This document shows, piece after piece, positions 63,368 through 64,000 of a DNA stretch of 64,000 nucleotides (the first letter of the stretch is position 1; every line of letters begins with the position of its first letter). The position numbers were made by a program, and so were the translations under genes. Origin of the DNA: Acanthornis magna (taxonomy: Eukaryota; Chordata; Aves; Passeriformes; Acanthizidae); contig JAWUZG010000056.1 of the NCBI GenBank assembly GCA_036785705.1, positions 11,828,501 through 11,892,500 of the forward strand, in the 5' to 3' direction. The notes under the pieces are model-generated. The model did no database searches and was not told where the DNA came from. It saw only the letters and a program-made list of their open reading frames with translations.

Positions 63368-64000
63368 GGTGCGTGCCCTTCCCCTGCCACATTCTGTGAC
63401 AGAGGTGGCCTCCAGCGGTTTCGTGCTCTGGGTGTTGGCAGTGGGGACTGTGCAGGGTCTCCTCCCCACAGGGCATAGGAACAAGAAGAATTAGTCTGAA
63501 AGCCCCTCACCTGTCTCCTCTCAGCCCTTTGTCACAACCTGAGCAAGTGAGGGCCCTGCTGCCTGTCCTCCTGGCACGAGACTCCATCCCCTGCAAGGGC
63601 TGCCCCTGAACTCCATTGATTCCAGCCTTGCAGGAGGGAGCTCCAAAACCTGGGAGCTTCACTTCATCTTCCCCAGATCCTCCCATCTGCCCAAGAAGCT
63701 CTCTGCAGCAGCTTTTGCAGGTGATGCTGGTGGTCAAAGCCTGGAGCATCCACCACATCACCTCCCACTGTCCCTCCTCGGGTACCCGCAGCAGACAGGT
63801 GCTGGAGAGAAGACAGTAAATTCAGCAGCAGTAAATCCAACAGGCACACTAATGTCACAGAAAATCTGTGTCACTGCTGAGCTTGGAGCAGCAAAACTCT
63901 GATAAATATCAGCAAAGCTGATAAATATAGTTTCATTTTGTCAGAAACAAAATGTGCTCGTTAGGTGTGCGGTCTGTATTTTGGCTTAATTACATCTTTT
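63368..64000. other. Right-edge intergenic sequence
   Basis: No gene is recognised. ctgataaatat occurs twice near the end (63899-63909, 63918-63928), giving two GATA-type words 19 bp apart. A short inverted repeat, cattttg with caaaatg, follows. Confidence 0.5.

Noticed and set aside
60465..64000. DET1 exons, expected upstream of AEN by synteny
   Set aside because: None seen. In human DET1 lies tens of kb away, so it is probably outside the window.
60465..64000. miR-1179, neighbour of mir-7-2 in human
   Set aside because: I looked for its mature sequence on the minus strand and did not find it. It may be further right or absent.

Overview
This window is vertebrate nuclear DNA, most likely from a bird. 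The evidence is CR1 LINE fragments whose 3' ends carry the ATTCTRTG-type tail, the low density of interspersed repeats, and one compact spliced nuclease gene. Other CR1-rich sauropsids (crocodilians, turtles) cannot be strictly excluded. There are no bacterial-style operons. Almost all of the many short open frames are chance frames.

Two loci are certain. The first is AEN (apoptosis-enhancing nuclease, ISG20L1) on the minus strand at 57554-59304. It has three coding exons, 359 codons and a complete DEDDh exonuclease active site. Its CpG-rich promoter at about 59.6-59.9 kb holds a near-perfect p53 response element (59788-59807), a CCAAT box, a GC box, an octamer and an ETS-like site. The second is a miR-7 precursor hairpin, also on the minus strand, at about 60371-60464. 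It lies only about 0.6 kb upstream of the AEN promoter. From memory, the human order at 15q26.1 is DET1, mir-1179, mir-7-2, AEN, ISG20, ACAN. The linkage here therefore marks the window as the bird counterpart of that region (chromosome 10 in chicken), with the miRNA identified as the mir-7-2 locus.

Layout: 1 to about 56.4 kb is a gene desert on the 3' side of AEN. I recognise no exon in it, including no ISG20, which follows AEN in human. It holds three short CR1 3' ends (15.6, 36.2, 53.1 kb), a pure CCTT array (8761-8866), a decamer minisatellite (29.6 kb), several small tandem duplications, a duplicated block of about 95 bp (10.7 and 11.4 kb), two strong inverted repeats and several CpG-rich islets. 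By synteny this desert may be part of the upstream regulatory domain of ACAN, which is an inference. A larger CR1 reverse-transcriptase fragment (56.45-57.12 kb) sits just 3' of AEN, antisense to it, and may fall inside its 3' UTR. From 60.5 kb to the end is intergenic sequence upstream of miR-7, with an enhancer-like block at 63.1-63.37 kb.

How the parts may work together: p53 would induce AEN through the promoter element, and AEN would degrade nucleic acid in the nucleus during apoptosis. The pri-miR-7 transcript must be made from the same strand, immediately upstream of the AEN promoter, so the two transcription units could interfere or be co-regulated.
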